Made by a program: the position numbers and the translations under genes. From Pseudoclavibacter endophyticus (lineage in GTDB: Bacteria > Actinomycetota > Actinomycetes > Actinomycetales > Microbacteriaceae), in the NCBI RefSeq assembly GCF_008831085.1, contig NZ_WBJY01000001.1, positions 992,001-1,056,000 of the forward strand: DNA of 64,000 nt, written 5' to 3'. The notes under the pieces are model-generated. The model did no database searches, was not told the origin of the DNA, and saw only the letters and a program-made list of their open reading frames with translations. Positions 16,305 through 25,855 of the stretch are shown here, in pieces. The first letter of the stretch is position 1. Every line of letters starts with the position of its first letter.

Positions 16305-17384
16305 ATGACCGGGCGCGAACCTCACCACGCACGACCGTTCGGGAATGCGGCGGGCTCCGACGGCGGGCTGCCGTCGATCGGGGGCGGCCGGCCGATCCGT
16401 CGCCCGGTGCGGCGCACATGGCCGGTTGACGGGGGCGACCTCGGTGGCATCGAGTGGGAGGCCGAGCCGGGAGCGCCCGTCGTGCTCGCCGTCCACGGCG
16501 TCACGGCCAACGCTGCAGCCTGGCAGCTCGTTGCCGATCGCCTACCGCAGTCTCGCGTGCTCGCGCCCGACCTCCGCGGACGCGGCCGGTCGAACCGGCT
16601 GCCCGGTCCCTGGCACCTCGCGAGGCTCGCCGACGATCTCGCGCGCGTGCTGGATGCCGCGGGCGTCGAGCGGGCCGTGCTCGCCGGGCACTCGATGGGC
16701 GGCTTCGTCGGGGTCCGCTTCGCCGAGCGGCACGTCGGGCGGCTCGAGGCGCTCGTGCTCGTCGACGGGGGGCTGCCGATGCCGCCGGCGTCGCCGCGCG
16801 CCGATGGGACCTTGCCACCGCCCCACGAGGTGTTCGGCCCCGCCGCGGAACGGCTCAACCGCACCTTCGCCTCGTACGAGGAGCACCGGCGGTTCTGGGG
16901 GGAGCATCCCGCCTTCGGGCCGTGGTGGAACGCCGCGATCGAGGCGTACGCAGATGCCGATCTCGAGGCTGCCCCCGACGGGCGCTTCAAGCCCTCGACG
17001 GTTCCGGATGCCATGGTCGAGAATGCGCTCGAGCTCGACGGCCGGGGCGGGTACGCCCACGCGCTCCTCGGGCTGCGTGTGCCGATGGCATTCATCCGCT
17101 CACCGCAGGGGCTCGCGAACGAGGCGCCGCTGTATCCACCCTCCTATGCGGAGGACTGGGTGACGCGCATCGCGGGAGTCGCCAACGTCGAGGCCGACGC
17201 CACCAACCACTACACCGTGCTCCTCGCGCCGCATGGTGCCGACGTGACGGCGGCGGTGATTCGCGGGATCGTCGAGATCGGGGCGGCACGTGAACGTGCG
17301 CGATCGATGCACCCGGCCACGGGGCGCCTGCGCGTGGTCCGAGCCGTCGACGACCTCGGAAGTCGGGGCGACAGCACGCGATAG
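16305..17384 (+). CDS. Alpha/beta hydrolase
   Basis: A 359-residue hydrolase of the alpha/beta fold. The oxyanion-loop region is LAVHGVTANAAAW, the nucleophile elbow is AGHSMGG (Ser about residue 130) and a probable catalytic His lies in ATNHYTVLL. RGRGRSN after the third strand is typical of epoxide hydrolase/haloperoxidase-like relatives. No signal peptide. ATG 16305 has a good AAGGAG seven bases upstream. Both ends (residues 1-35 and the last ~40) are extra, charged extensions. The substrate cannot be told. Confidence 0.88.
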   Translation: MTGREPHHARPFGNAAGSDGGLPSIGGGRPIRRPVRRTWPVDGGDLGGIEWEAEPGAPVVLAVHGVTANAAAWQLVADRLPQSRVLAPDLRGRGRSNRLPGPWHLARLADDLARVLDAAGVERAVLAGHSMGGFVGVRFAERHVGRLEALVLVDGGLPMPPASPRADGTLPPPHEVFGPAAERLNRTFASYEEHRRFWGEHPAFGPWWNAAIEAYADADLEAAPDGRFKPSTVPDAMVENALELDGRGGYAHALLGLRVPMAFIRSPQGLANEAPLYPPSYAEDWVTRIAGVANVEADATNHYTVLLAPHGADVTAAVIRGIVEIGAARERARSMHPATGRLRVVRAVDDLGSRGDSTR

Positions 17385-17553
17385 ACCGCGGGGCGACGGC
17401 TCGGTTGATCCCGATCGGCCACCCGAGAGGTGTTCCGCGTGGGGCAATTGTTACGAATGTGACACCGCAACGCCACTAGCATGCCGAGGAGCCCACGCCT
17501 GAGCGGCACCTGAATCCACGGTGCTCCGAGCGCCCGGACGACAAGGAGCAACG

Positions 17554-18363
17554 ATGGCCAATGACCCCCGCCCCGATTCAGTGGTCGAGCCAACACCACT
17601 CGAACACACGCCGACCGCGCCCTCGACGGCCGCGACGCTCATCGCCGAGCTCGCCGGCACATTCCTGCTCGTCTTTGGCATCGTCGGCACGGCGCTGTTC
17701 GCCGCGAACTTCGGCGTGAGCGACGAGGGCACATCGCTCGGCGTCGGCTTCCTCGGCGTCTCGCTCGCCGCGGGTCTCACCGTCATCGCCGGCGCATACG
17801 CGTTTGGCCCGATCTCGGGCGGCCACTTCAACCCCGCCGTCACCCTCGGGCTTGCCGCCGCCGGCCGCTTTCCGTGGCGCCAGGTCGGCGGGTACCTCGT
17901 CGCCCAGCTCATCGGCGGCCTGCTCGCCACGCTCGTGATCTTCCTCACGGGCCTCGGCGGCCCGGACGGCTGGCTCTCCGCGGCACAGGACGGCGGCTTC
18001 GCGTCGAACGGATTCGACGAGCTCTCGCCCGGCGGATTCGGCCTCGGCGCGGTGATCCTCATCGAGATCATCACGACGGCGATCTTCGTCACGGTGATTC
18101 TTGGCGTGACCCACTCGACCCGCGGTACGAAGCTCGCCGGTCTCGCGATCGGCCTGATGCTCGCCCTCATGCACCTCGTCGCGATCCCCGTCTCGAACGC
18201 GTCGCTCAACCCGGCACGTTCGATCGCGACCGCGGTGTTCGGCGGTGGCGACGCGCTCATCCAGGTCTGGGTGTTCATCGTCTTCCCGATCATCGGCGGC
18301 CTCATCGCAGGCTTCGCCTACCGCTTCCTGTTCGACGACACGAAGCCATTCGTGCGTTCGTAG
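17554..18363 (+). CDS. aqpZ: Aquaporin Z-like water channel (MIP family)
   Basis: A six-helix MIP channel with both pore motifs: GGHFNPAVT (NPA at residues 93-95) and NASLNPARS (219-221). A His in the fifth helix (MHLVAIP, residue ~207) and the Arg after the second NPA match the narrow filter of water-selective AqpZ, rather than GlpF, which has Gly at that place. Its 269 residues include a longer loop rich in Gly and Asp (GGPDGWLSAAQDGGFASNG). ATG 17554 has AAGGAG upstream. The 169-bp leader carries GTTAC and GTGAC elements at 17450-17463. Confidence 0.9.
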   Translation: MANDPRPDSVVEPTPLEHTPTAPSTAATLIAELAGTFLLVFGIVGTALFAANFGVSDEGTSLGVGFLGVSLAAGLTVIAGAYAFGPISGGHFNPAVTLGLAAAGRFPWRQVGGYLVAQLIGGLLATLVIFLTGLGGPDGWLSAAQDGGFASNGFDELSPGGFGLGAVILIEIITTAIFVTVILGVTHSTRGTKLAGLAIGLMLALMHLVAIPVSNASLNPARSIATAVFGGGDALIQVWVFIVFPIIGGLIAGFAYRFLFDDTKPFVRS

Positions 18364-18378
18364 CACCGGGAAGGTCGG

Positions 18379-18405
18379 GCCCCGCGCCGCGCGCGAGCGC
18401 GGGGC
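18379..18405. terminator. GC-rich hairpin after aquaporin gene
   Basis: GCCCCGCGC (18379-18387) pairs perfectly with GCGCGGGGC (18397-18405) around a 9-nt loop, 16 bp after the aquaporin stop and before the convergent channel gene. No U-run follows, as is common in high-GC actinobacteria, so terminator function is likely but not certain. Confidence 0.5.
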
Positions 18406-18456
18406 GGGGCCTTCGTCGTGCGCGCCCGGCTTCGCGTCGCGCGCCGCGGCTCGCGG

Positions 18457-19140
18457 TCAGCTCGATGAGCGCGGCGCGATCCGCCCCAGGAGCCCGGCGA
18501 ACGGCCCGGCCAGGAGCAGCAGAAAGAGCGAGGTGTAGCCGATCGCGGGCGCCAGGAGGGCGACGGCGAGCGCGACGGCGAACAGCAGCACGAGCGCGAC
18601 ATCGGCGTTGAGACCGGCCCTGAGCGCCACAGAAGAGATCGCGTGCAGTTGCGGGTGCGCGCGCAGGTAGAGCCGCTGCGCGAGGAGTGCGATCGACGTC
18701 GCGACCATGCTCCCGATGTAGACGATGACGACGATCGGCTCGGTGGACATCTCGCCCGACATCGCGGTCGCGACGGGCAACCACACGATGGTGAGCAACC
18801 ATCCGATCGTCAGCCACAGCAGCGGCACGGTGACGTGCGTGACCTCGGCGAACAGCCGGTGGTGACGGATCCAGAACATGGCGATGATGACGAAGCTCAG
18901 CGCGAAGCTGATGAGCTGATAGACGTGATCGCCGAGCCAGGGCCACGCCGTCTCCTCTGCGCCCGCCGCGTCGCTCACGCTCTCCATGAGCGGGAGGATG
19001 AGCAGCGTCATGGCGATCGCCACGACGGCGTCGATGAAGGCCTTGGCGCGTTCGGCCGTGAACCGTTGCATCGCCGTCCGCTCGGCGCGCGAGCTGGCGT
19101 CGCCGCCGCGTTCCGCGTCCGTCGTCTCATCGTCGGACAC
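18457..19140 (-). CDS. TMEM175 (DUF1211) family potassium channel-like protein
   Basis: A 227-residue membrane protein with six hydrophobic segments. The first contains KAFIDAVVAIAMTLLIL, matching the R-x3-FSD-x-x-AIA motif of bacterial TMEM175 channels, with Ile in place of the Ser of FSD. The second span is followed by FWIRHHRLF, also typical. Known members conduct K+ without a TVGYG filter. It faces the aquaporin gene tail to tail. Confidence 0.85.
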   Translation of the reverse strand: MSDDETTDAERGGDASSRAERTAMQRFTAERAKAFIDAVVAIAMTLLILPLMESVSDAAGAEETAWPWLGDHVYQLISFALSFVIIAMFWIRHHRLFAEVTHVTVPLLWLTIGWLLTIVWLPVATAMSGEMSTEPIVVIVYIGSMVATSIALLAQRLYLRAHPQLHAISSVALRAGLNADVALVLLFAVALAVALLAPAIGYTSLFLLLLAGPFAGLLGRIAPRSSS

Positions 19141-19274
19141 GGGCCACCTCCCAGCATCGAGGGCCCATCAGGACCACTGCGAGCGTACTCCCGAGCAGTG
19201 CCGTCCCGCCCGCGACCGCGTTGCGGGGGGTGTCGCACGGTGACGCTAGCGTTGTCGCCGGAGGTCGGAGTGCA

Positions 19275-20723
19275 GTGAACCATCGTCTTGTTGCCCCCGT
19301 CGAGCGCGTGGCCGCTGCACCGGGCACGGCGTGGCCCGTGCCAGCCGTCATCGTCGACGCGGCTGGCGGGCCGATCGGCTTCGTTCCGCCGGGCGCGCGC
19401 GATTGCGGCGCGTTCGATCGCGGCGCGCTCGACGGCCCCATCGACATCCGGCAACTGCGAACGGGAGCGGTCACGGCGGTCTGCGAATTTCAGCGCGTCG
19501 CCGTCGGCGGCGAAGGTGCCGGGTTCGATCGGCTGGGCCTCGAGGCCGAAGTAGCACTCGACGGACGCGACGACTGGCGAACGATCACCCGGCTTTTGCT
19601 CACCATCGCTGCGGAGATGCGCGCGGCGGATGCTTCGGGGCGCGGCGGCGAGCGACACGTCGGTGAACGCCTCGGTGACGACCCCGACGACGCCTCGTCG
19701 GCAGACCCCATCGATGACGGCCTCCAGCGTGCGTTGGCAGACGCATTCGAATCGTTCGTCCGGCAGGCGTTGCGGCGGGCGGATGCGGGGCGGGCGCGCG
19801 ACGAGTCGCTCATGGCGGCCGTCTCGCCGCATGCACCCAGCGCCGACGCACCGCTGCCGATCGGCGGCGGCTTCTCCGTGCACGCCATGCGGGTGACCCG
19901 AGCGACGTGGTCCGAGCGTCCGGGCTGGGAGGACGCCGCGGCCGGCGGCCCCGCGTCCGCAGCCGAGCTCGACGCCGAACGCGCGACCGACACGGCATCC
20001 GTGCCCGACGACGTCGCCGACGCGCCGCTCGGCGAGTACCTCGGCTCGAACGCGACGCTCGCCGACGTGTGGTCGCGAGAGACGAAGGGCGACCGCATCG
20101 CCGCCATCGGCGGAGTCGTACGCGACGGCTCGGCGACGGTGCTGGTGCTGCACCCCGATCCCACTCGGGCGGCGCTCGCGTACTCGAGCACGCTCGTGAA
20201 CGCGCTCGCCGCCGAGCTCCGGACACCGAAACCACGCATCATTGTGCTCGCCGAGGCCGCCACGCTGCGCGAGTTGCTGACGATGTGGCTCGCGGAACAG
20301 GCGCCGCCGCCGGGCACCGAGACTGCAATCGTCGTCGATGCGCGACAGAGCCGAGTCGTGCTCGAGCTCACGGGAGATGGCGCCGCCGAATTCGTGCAGC
20401 GAGTCGCCGAAGAAGACCGGACCGACCTCGCGGCACTCGGCTCGGTGCTGCCCTGGCGGATCGTTCTCCGGGCCACCGACGACGACGGCCTCATCGAGGC
20501 GGACAGCGCGGCGACGGCACTCCGTAGCGGGAATGACGAGTCGCAGGCGGGCGCAGTAGAGGCGCACGGTCCGGCGACCGAGGCGGCGCCCCCGTCCCCG
20601 GCGGCGCCCGCTACGAACCACGTGATGGGAGCATCCGACCTCTCGTGGCCCGGGCCGCCGGACGACGAAGGACACGTCTGGCCCGGGACTCGCGACGACG
20701 ATGAACGTGGGGGCGCATCGTGA
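19275..20723 (+). CDS. Hypothetical cytoplasmic protein, first gene of an unknown pair
   Basis: An unrecognised 482-residue soluble protein. The N-terminal ~100 residues alternate beta strands with Pro/Gly turns (PAVIVDAAGGPIGFVPPGARD). A long Ala/Asp-rich linker (residues ~120-260) separates this from a second folded block (ATLADVWSRETKGDR; IGGVVRDGSATVLVLHPDP; KPRIIVLAEAATLRELLTMWLAE). The C-terminal 60 residues are acidic and Pro-rich. GTG 19275 is preceded by GGAG at 19267-19270; an upstream in-frame start exists. It overlaps the next gene by four bases, so the two products probably work together. Confidence 0.55.
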   Translation: MNHRLVAPVERVAAAPGTAWPVPAVIVDAAGGPIGFVPPGARDCGAFDRGALDGPIDIRQLRTGAVTAVCEFQRVAVGGEGAGFDRLGLEAEVALDGRDDWRTITRLLLTIAAEMRAADASGRGGERHVGERLGDDPDDASSADPIDDGLQRALADAFESFVRQALRRADAGRARDESLMAAVSPHAPSADAPLPIGGGFSVHAMRVTRATWSERPGWEDAAAGGPASAAELDAERATDTASVPDDVADAPLGEYLGSNATLADVWSRETKGDRIAAIGGVVRDGSATVLVLHPDPTRAALAYSSTLVNALAAELRTPKPRIIVLAEAATLRELLTMWLAEQAPPPGTETAIVVDARQSRVVLELTGDGAAEFVQRVAEEDRTDLAALGSVLPWRIVLRATDDDGLIEADSAATALRSGNDESQAGAVEAHGPATEAAPPSPAAPATNHVMGASDLSWPGPPDDEGHVWPGTRDDDERGGAS

Positions 20724-22180
20724 GCGGCGTGCGCGTGGTCGCGGAGCCGTTCTCGCCGCCACCCCTGCGTCGCGCCGACGACTTCCGCGGCGCCCTCGCG
20801 CTTGCGGGCGCGCGACAGCGGCGATCGCGCGTTGCCGGCGCCCCCGCGGTGGCCATGCTCGTGCTCGGGTGGGCCGCCGCGGTCGCGTACTGGATTCCTG
20901 AGCTGCCGTTCGCCATGATCGTTCCCGGTCTGTTCGAGCAGTTCCTCGCGGCCGTTCCGAGCCCAGTCTTCACCGGGGGAGCCGCGCTGTTCGACGGCGC
21001 CCCCGACGCCGGCGTGGGCAGTGTGGTGGCGTTCGCCTCCGCTGTTGCGCTCGGATTCGTCGCGCGGCAGGGCGGCCGGGCGCGCTACGCCGTCGCCCCG
21101 CTGGGGGTTGTCCTCGCCGCTGCGGCCGTTCCCATCGTCACCGTCAGCCTCCAGGCGCCACTCGACCGCGCCGTGTCGTTGTTCGTCGGCGCATCGTGCG
21201 TCGTGGTGGGAGCCCTCGTGGCGCTGAACGCGGCGCGGGGCCGCAATCGCCCGGGCGTGCACCCGTACTCGCGCCGAACCTTCGAGCTCCGAGCCTGGCG
21301 CCGCCGCTGGCTCATCGCGTACCTCGTCGTGGTGCCGCTGCCACTCGCCGTTGGCCGCGCGATTGCCTGCGGTGAGTTGCGCGACCGCGCTGCCGAGATC
21401 GCCCGGAGCGAATCGGTCGCGCTGTTCATGACTCTGCTGAGCCCGGCAACGCCGCTGGCCTACCTGCTCGGCGCGGCACTCGGCGTCGCGGCCTGGGCGG
21501 CACTCCGGTGCGTGCCGCCCCTGAGCGAGCTGACCGTGACGGGGACAGGCCTTGCGCGCCGGCTCGCACCATCGATGAAACGGCCGGCCGTCGTCGCCCC
21601 GGCGATCGTGGTCGTCGCGATGCTCGTAGCCGGGCTCGCGGCGGTAGCGCCCATGGCACGCGACACGGCCGACGAGACCGTCGCGACGACATACGCATCC
21701 GTGCCCGCCGATGGGCGCGACACCTGTGCGACCGTCGTGCTGGCGGGCTCATCGCCCCAGCTCGGGCTTCGCCCCGGTGCCGGTTGCGTCGGGCTCGCGT
21801 CGTATGCGGGGTACGTGCAGACCGGCGTCGCCCAGACGAACGACGACTACGGCAGCGCGAGCGGATCGACCACCCCGGAGGGCGAGGCCATCGGGTCCGG
21901 CATGGCGGGCGCGGTCTACGAACCGGTCTTCGTCGTGGCGGGCGCCGACGGCGGGTCGGTCGTCAACGTCATGACGGCCTTTTCGTTCGACGACGCCTCG
22001 ATCGTGTGGCGGTTCGCCTGCCCCGGTGGCGAGCCGTTCACCTTCCGATTCGCAGGTTCGGCGGCCGGCGATCGGCCCGCCACCGGCCGCCTCACGCTCG
22101 AGGGCGAGCCTGAGGCGGTGTTCGTCGGCTGCGCCAACGGCGTCTACCGGCTCGATCCGCGTACGGGCGGCGGGTTCTAG
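20720..22180 (+). CDS. Hypothetical multi-pass membrane protein with C-terminal extracytoplasmic domain
   Basis: An unrecognised 486-residue protein. The first ~300 residues hold about seven hydrophobic segments (for example AVAMLVLGWAAAVAYWI, VVAFASAVALGFVA, VVAPAIVVVAMLVAGLAAVA). The final ~170 residues form a soluble, Gly/Asp/Thr-rich domain with Cys pairs (DTCATVVLAG, GAGCVGLASYAGYVQTG, RFACPGG, FVGCANG), probably outside the cell and disulfide-bonded. The GTG start overlaps the previous stop (GTGA). With the preceding soluble gene it forms a two-gene operon of unknown function. Confidence 0.55.
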   Translation: MSGVRVVAEPFSPPPLRRADDFRGALALAGARQRRSRVAGAPAVAMLVLGWAAAVAYWIPELPFAMIVPGLFEQFLAAVPSPVFTGGAALFDGAPDAGVGSVVAFASAVALGFVARQGGRARYAVAPLGVVLAAAAVPIVTVSLQAPLDRAVSLFVGASCVVVGALVALNAARGRNRPGVHPYSRRTFELRAWRRRWLIAYLVVVPLPLAVGRAIACGELRDRAAEIARSESVALFMTLLSPATPLAYLLGAALGVAAWAALRCVPPLSELTVTGTGLARRLAPSMKRPAVVAPAIVVVAMLVAGLAAVAPMARDTADETVATTYASVPADGRDTCATVVLAGSSPQLGLRPGAGCVGLASYAGYVQTGVAQTNDDYGSASGSTTPEGEAIGSGMAGAVYEPVFVVAGADGGSVVNVMTAFSFDDASIVWRFACPGGEPFTFRFAGSAAGDRPATGRLTLEGEPEAVFVGCANGVYRLDPRTGGGF

Positions 22181-22195
22181 GCCGCGGGCACGCGC

Positions 22196-23428
22196 CTACG
22201 CCCGCAGGATGAGGGCGTCGCCCTGCCCCCCGCCACCGCACAGGGCGACCGCCGCCGTGCCGCCGCCTCGACGGGCAAGCTCGTGCGCCGCGTGCACGAC
22301 GAGCCGGTTGCCCGAGGCGCCGATCGGATGGCCGATCGCGATACCGCCACCGTGGAGGTTGACGACCTCGTCGCCGAGCCCGAGCTCCTTCTGCGACTGC
22401 GCGACGACGGCGCCGAACGCCTCGTTGATCTCGACGAAGTCGAGCTCGCCGACCGCGAGCCCCTGCTTCTCGAGCGCTCGGGCGATGGCCCGCGAAGGCT
22501 GGGCTTGCAGCGAGTTGTCGGGGCCCGCGGTCTGTCCCGACGCGCCGATCGCGGCGAGCACTGTCCAGCCTTCGGCGGCCGCTCGCGCTCGAGTCGTGAC
22601 GACGACGGCCGAGGCGCCGTCCGAGATCTGTGACGACGAGCCGGCCGTGATCGAGCCGTCGGCCGCGAATGCCGGCCGGAGCTTCGCGAGCGATTCCACC
22701 GTCGTTTCGGGGCGGATGCCCTCGTCGCGCGTCACGAGGAGCGGTTCGCCCTTGCGTTGCGGCACCTCCACGGGCACGATCTCGGCGTCGAACACGCCGG
22801 CGTCCGTCGCGGTCGCGGCTCGCTGGTGCGAGCGAGCCGCAACCGAGTCCTGCTCCGCACGGGTCAGCCCGAAGCGGGCGTTGTGACGCTCGGTCGATGC
22901 CCCCATGCTCTCGCCGTCGTAGGCGTCCGTGAGCCCGTCGTGGGCCATGTGGTCGAGCACCTCAACCGAGCCATAGGTCCAGCCGCGGCGCGATCCCGTC
23001 AGGAGGTGCGGGGCCTGCGACATCGATTCCATGCCGCCCGCGACGACAACCGAGGCGTCGCCCACCGCGATCGTGCGGGCCGCGTCGATGACGGCGGTGA
23101 GGCCCGAGAGGCAGACCTTGTTGACCGAGTGGGCGGGGACGTCCCAGCCGATGCCCGCAGCGATCGCCGCCTGGCGCGCCGCGTTCTGGCCGGAGCCCGC
23201 CGGCAGCACCTGCCCCATGATGACGGCGTCGATCGCCGCGGCGGGCACCCCGCCGCGCTGCAGCGCGCCGGCGATCGCGGCCGCGCCGAGTTGCGGCGCC
23301 GTGAGCGACGAGAGCTGCCCGTTCAGGCGCCCCTGCGCCGTACGGGCGGCCGCGACAATGACGATGTCGGTGCGGTCGCCGGATGGTCCCACGGCGGCGG
23401 CCGCGGGGGTCGTGGCGTCGGCGGTCAT
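22196..23428 (-). CDS. Acetyl-CoA C-acetyltransferase (thiolase)
   Basis: A biosynthetic/degradative thiolase of 410 residues that splits acetoacetyl-CoA into two acetyl-CoA or performs the reverse. The three catalytic elements are visible: nucleophilic Cys in NKVCLSG (residue ~106), His in [10 protein letters not shown] (~367) and the second Cys in CGGGGQGD (~397). It resembles AtoB-type enzymes more than beta-ketoadipyl-CoA thiolase. The ATG overlaps the scoB stop (ATGA), so it is the last gene of a scoA-scoB-thiolase operon. Confidence 0.93.
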   Translation of the reverse strand: MTADATTPAAAAVGPSGDRTDIVIVAAARTAQGRLNGQLSSLTAPQLGAAAIAGALQRGGVPAAAIDAVIMGQVLPAGSGQNAARQAAIAAGIGWDVPAHSVNKVCLSGLTAVIDAARTIAVGDASVVVAGGMESMSQAPHLLTGSRRGWTYGSVEVLDHMAHDGLTDAYDGESMGASTERHNARFGLTRAEQDSVAARSHQRAATATDAGVFDAEIVPVEVPQRKGEPLLVTRDEGIRPETTVESLAKLRPAFAADGSITAGSSSQISDGASAVVVTTRARAAAEGWTVLAAIGASGQTAGPDNSLQAQPSRAIARALEKQGLAVGELDFVEINEAFGAVVAQSQKELGLGDEVVNLHGGGIAIGHPIGASGNRLVVHAAHELARRGGGTAAVALCGGGGQGDALILRA

Positions 23429-24075
23429 GCGGAGACCTCCTCAAGGTCGACGGTCATCGGGGGCTCGGTCGCGGCGATCACGTCGTCGACGGTGACGCCC
23501 GGTGCGAGCTCGCGCAGGACGAGCCCATCTTCGGTGACGTCGATGACCGCGAGGTCCGTGATGATGCGGTCGACGACACCACGCCCGGTCAGGGGCAGCG
23601 AGCACTCATTCACGATCTTCGCCGAGCCGTCCTTCGCGACGTGTTCCATGAGGATGACGAGCCTGCCTGCGCCGTGCACCAGGTCCATGGCGCCACCTGG
23701 TCCCTTCACCATCTTTCCCGGAATCATCCAGTTCGCGAGGTCGCCGGTCGCCGACACCTGCATGGCACCGAGAATCGCCGCGTCGATCTTGCCGGCGCGG
23801 ATCATGCCGAAGCTCATGCCCGAGTCGAAGAATGACGTCCCCGGCAGGGTCGTGACCGTCTCTTTGCCCGCGTTGATGAGGTCGGGATCCACGGCGTCCT
23901 CGGCCGGGTACGGGCCGACGCCGAGGATGCCGTTCTCCGACTGCAGCACGAGGATCACGCCATCCGGCACGTGGTTCGGCACGAGGGTGGGAAGCCCGAT
24001 GCCGAGGTTGACGTACTGGCCGTCCTCGAGCTCGGCGGCGGCGCGAGCCGCCATCTCGGTGCGGGTGCGAGGCAT
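23425..24075 (-). CDS. scoB: 3-oxoacid CoA-transferase subunit B
   Basis: The beta subunit of a succinyl-CoA:3-ketoacid (or acetyl-CoA:acetoacetate) CoA-transferase. The catalytic Glu lies in [12 protein letters not shown], and the motifs [10 protein letters not shown] and [12 protein letters not shown] are typical. The 216-residue length is normal. The start lies one base after the scoA stop. Together the operon would activate acetoacetate and cleave it to acetyl-CoA. A 3-oxoadipate transferase (PcaJ) is the main alternative, but the downstream AtoB-like thiolase favours ketone-body use. Confidence 0.92.
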   Translation of the reverse strand: MPRTRTEMAARAAAELEDGQYVNLGIGLPTLVPNHVPDGVILVLQSENGILGVGPYPAEDAVDPDLINAGKETVTTLPGTSFFDSGMSFGMIRAGKIDAAILGAMQVSATGDLANWMIPGKMVKGPGGAMDLVHGAGRLVILMEHVAKDGSAKIVNECSLPLTGRGVVDRIITDLAVIDVTEDGLVLRELAPGVTVDDVIAATEPPMTVDLEEVSA

Positions 24076-24076
24076 G

Positions 24077-24850
24077 TCAGTCGCCCTTCTGTCGAACCGT
24101 GCGCTTCTCGATGCGCTTTTCGATGCCAGGTCCCACGTCGACCACGCGATGCACGTAGACACCGGGCAGGTGAATCGCGTCGGGATCGAGCTCACCGGGT
24201 TCGACGAGCTCCTCGACCTGTGCGATGCACACGCGGCCGGCCATGGCGGCCAGCGGATTGAAGTTGCGGGCGGCCTTGTTGAAGATGAGGTTGCCGTGGC
24301 GATCACCGCGCAACGCGTGCACCAGGGCGAACTCAGTCACGATCGCCTCTTCGAGCACGAAGTCGCGAGGCTCGCCCTCGACCTCGAAGGCGCGCACATC
24401 CTTGGCGGGAGACGCCACGGCGATGCCCCCGTTCCCGTCGTAGCGGCGGGGAAGGCCGCCCTCCGCGACCTGCGTGCCGACGCCCGCCTGGGTGTAGAAG
24501 GCGGCGATGCCGGAACCGCCGGCACGGAGCTTCTCGGCGAGGGTGCCCTGGGGCGTGAGCTCGAGCTCGAGCTCACCGGAGAGGAACTGTCGCTCGAACT
24601 CCTTGTTCTCTCCGACGTACGAAGAGGTCATCTTGCGGATGCGCCGCGCGCTCAGGAGCACGCCGAGTCCCCAGTCGTCGACGCCGCAGTTGTTCGACAC
24701 GATCGAGAGGTCGGTCGCGCCGTGTTCCAGCAGCGCCTGGATGAGGGCGATGGGATTGCCCGAAAGCCCGAACCCGCCGACCGCGATACTCGAGCCGTCG
24801 TCGATGTCGGCCACCGCCTCGGCGGCCGAGGCGACCTGTTTATCGATCAC
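24077..24850 (-). CDS. scoA: 3-oxoacid CoA-transferase subunit A
   Basis: The alpha subunit of the CoA-transferase, 257 residues. [20 protein letters not shown] and [17 protein letters not shown] match the CoA-binding region of SCOT/Pca[11 protein letters not shown] and [20 protein letters not shown] follow in the usual order. GTG 24850 is chosen because AAGGAG stands five bases upstream; an open frame continues further but lacks similarity. It is divergent from an IclR regulator 150 bp away, which probably controls the operon. Confidence 0.92.
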   Translation of the reverse strand: MIDKQVASAAEAVADIDDGSSIAVGGFGLSGNPIALIQALLEHGATDLSIVSNNCGVDDWGLGVLLSARRIRKMTSSYVGENKEFERQFLSGELELELTPQGTLAEKLRAGGSGIAAFYTQAGVGTQVAEGGLPRRYDGNGGIAVASPAKDVRAFEVEGEPRDFVLEEAIVTEFALVHALRGDRHGNLIFNKAARNFNPLAAMAGRVCIAQVEELVEPGELDPDAIHLPGVYVHRVVDVGPGIEKRIEKRTVRQKGD

Positions 24851-24962
24851 GTTCACTCCTTCGTGCGGTGCGCACGCCTCGTCGGCGGATGTGCCCACGG
24901 CCCCGCTGCGCGTCATGCATTGCTCAGAATGCTGCGGGCGGGCGCGAGGGACAAGGTCGCGC

Positions 24963-25004
24963 TTGCCATGTGGCACGCGGCCCACCTATTGTCCACTATG
25001 TGGA
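24963..25004 (+). promoter_or_regulatory. Promoter and inverted repeat upstream of IclR regulator
   Basis: TTGCCA (24963-24968) and TATTGT (24987-24992) are 18 bp apart. Overlapping the expected transcription start is TCCAC-TAT-GTGGA (24992-25004), a perfect 5-bp inverted repeat. This would suit autoregulation by the IclR protein and could also affect the divergent scoA operon. Confidence 0.45.
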
Positions 25005-25797
25005 ATCGAGCCGAAGACCGGCCGTGCGGGGAGCGCAGGCGGTCGCGCGCGCCGCCGCGCTGCTGCGGCTCGTCTCCGCGGCGGGGGCAGACGGCGTTTC
25101 GCTCGCGGAACTCGCGCGCCGAGTCGAACTCACGCGCCCGACGGCGCACCGGCTGCTCACGGCGCTCGAACGCGAGGGGTTGGTCGAGCAGGATGGATCG
25201 TCCGGAGCGTGGCTCGCGGGCCTCGACCTGTACCTCATGGGCCGGTCGGCGGCGGCCCGGTACGACGTGACGGGCCTCGCGCGCGACATCGTGCATTCGC
25301 TCGCGACGCGAACCGAGGAGAGCGCCTTCCTCTCGGCGCGCCGTGGTGACGAGACCGTGTGCGTGCTGCGCGAGGACGGCAGTTTCCCGATCCGCTCGTT
25401 CGTCCTCTACGAGGGCGTGCGGTTTCCGCTCGGCGTTGCGTCGGCCGGAATGGCCATCCTGGCCTTCCTCGCCGACCACGATGTGGATGCGTTCCTTCGC
25501 CGAAATCCGGATCTCGAGCGGGCGTGGGGGCCGGAGCACCGCCCCGACGAGGTACGTTCGCGCGTGGCGGAGACCCGCGCGCGGGGCTTCTCGGTGAACC
25601 CGGGCAACATCGTCGAGGGGAGCTTCGGCATCGGCGCCGCGGTCTTCAACCGTGCGGGCGAGCCGCAGTGGGCGCTGTCGCTCACCGGAGTGCAGTTCCG
25701 CTTCGGGCCCGACCGCATGCCGGAACTCGGCCGAACCCTGCTCGCGCACGCCCACGCCCTCACGCAGCGCATCGCAACGAGCTCGGCGGGTCGCTGA
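25000..25797 (+). CDS. IclR family transcriptional regulator (divergent to sco operon)
   Basis: A 265-residue IclR protein. The N-terminal winged helix is visible (AAALLRLVSAAGADGVSLAEL, then RPTAHRLLTALEREGLVEQ), followed by the ligand-binding domain (LSARRGDETVCVLREDG; GVRFPLGVASAGMAILAF; GFSVNPGNIVEGSFGIGAAVF). The divergent position suggests control of scoAB-thiolase. GTG 25000 would make the mRNA nearly leaderless; GTG 25024 is the alternative, and the DNA palindrome 24992-25004 would then lie upstream of the gene. Confidence 0.88.
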   Translation: MESSRRPAVRGAQAVARAAALLRLVSAAGADGVSLAELARRVELTRPTAHRLLTALEREGLVEQDGSSGAWLAGLDLYLMGRSAAARYDVTGLARDIVHSLATRTEESAFLSARRGDETVCVLREDGSFPIRSFVLYEGVRFPLGVASAGMAILAFLADHDVDAFLRRNPDLERAWGPEHRPDEVRSRVAETRARGFSVNPGNIVEGSFGIGAAVFNRAGEPQWALSLTGVQFRFGPDRMPELGRTLLAHAHALTQRIATSSAGR

Positions 25798-25855
25798 CGA
25801 GACGGCTCGGAGATGCGTCCCGGCGTGCCTGGGCGCCGACGCTCCCACGCCGCGC

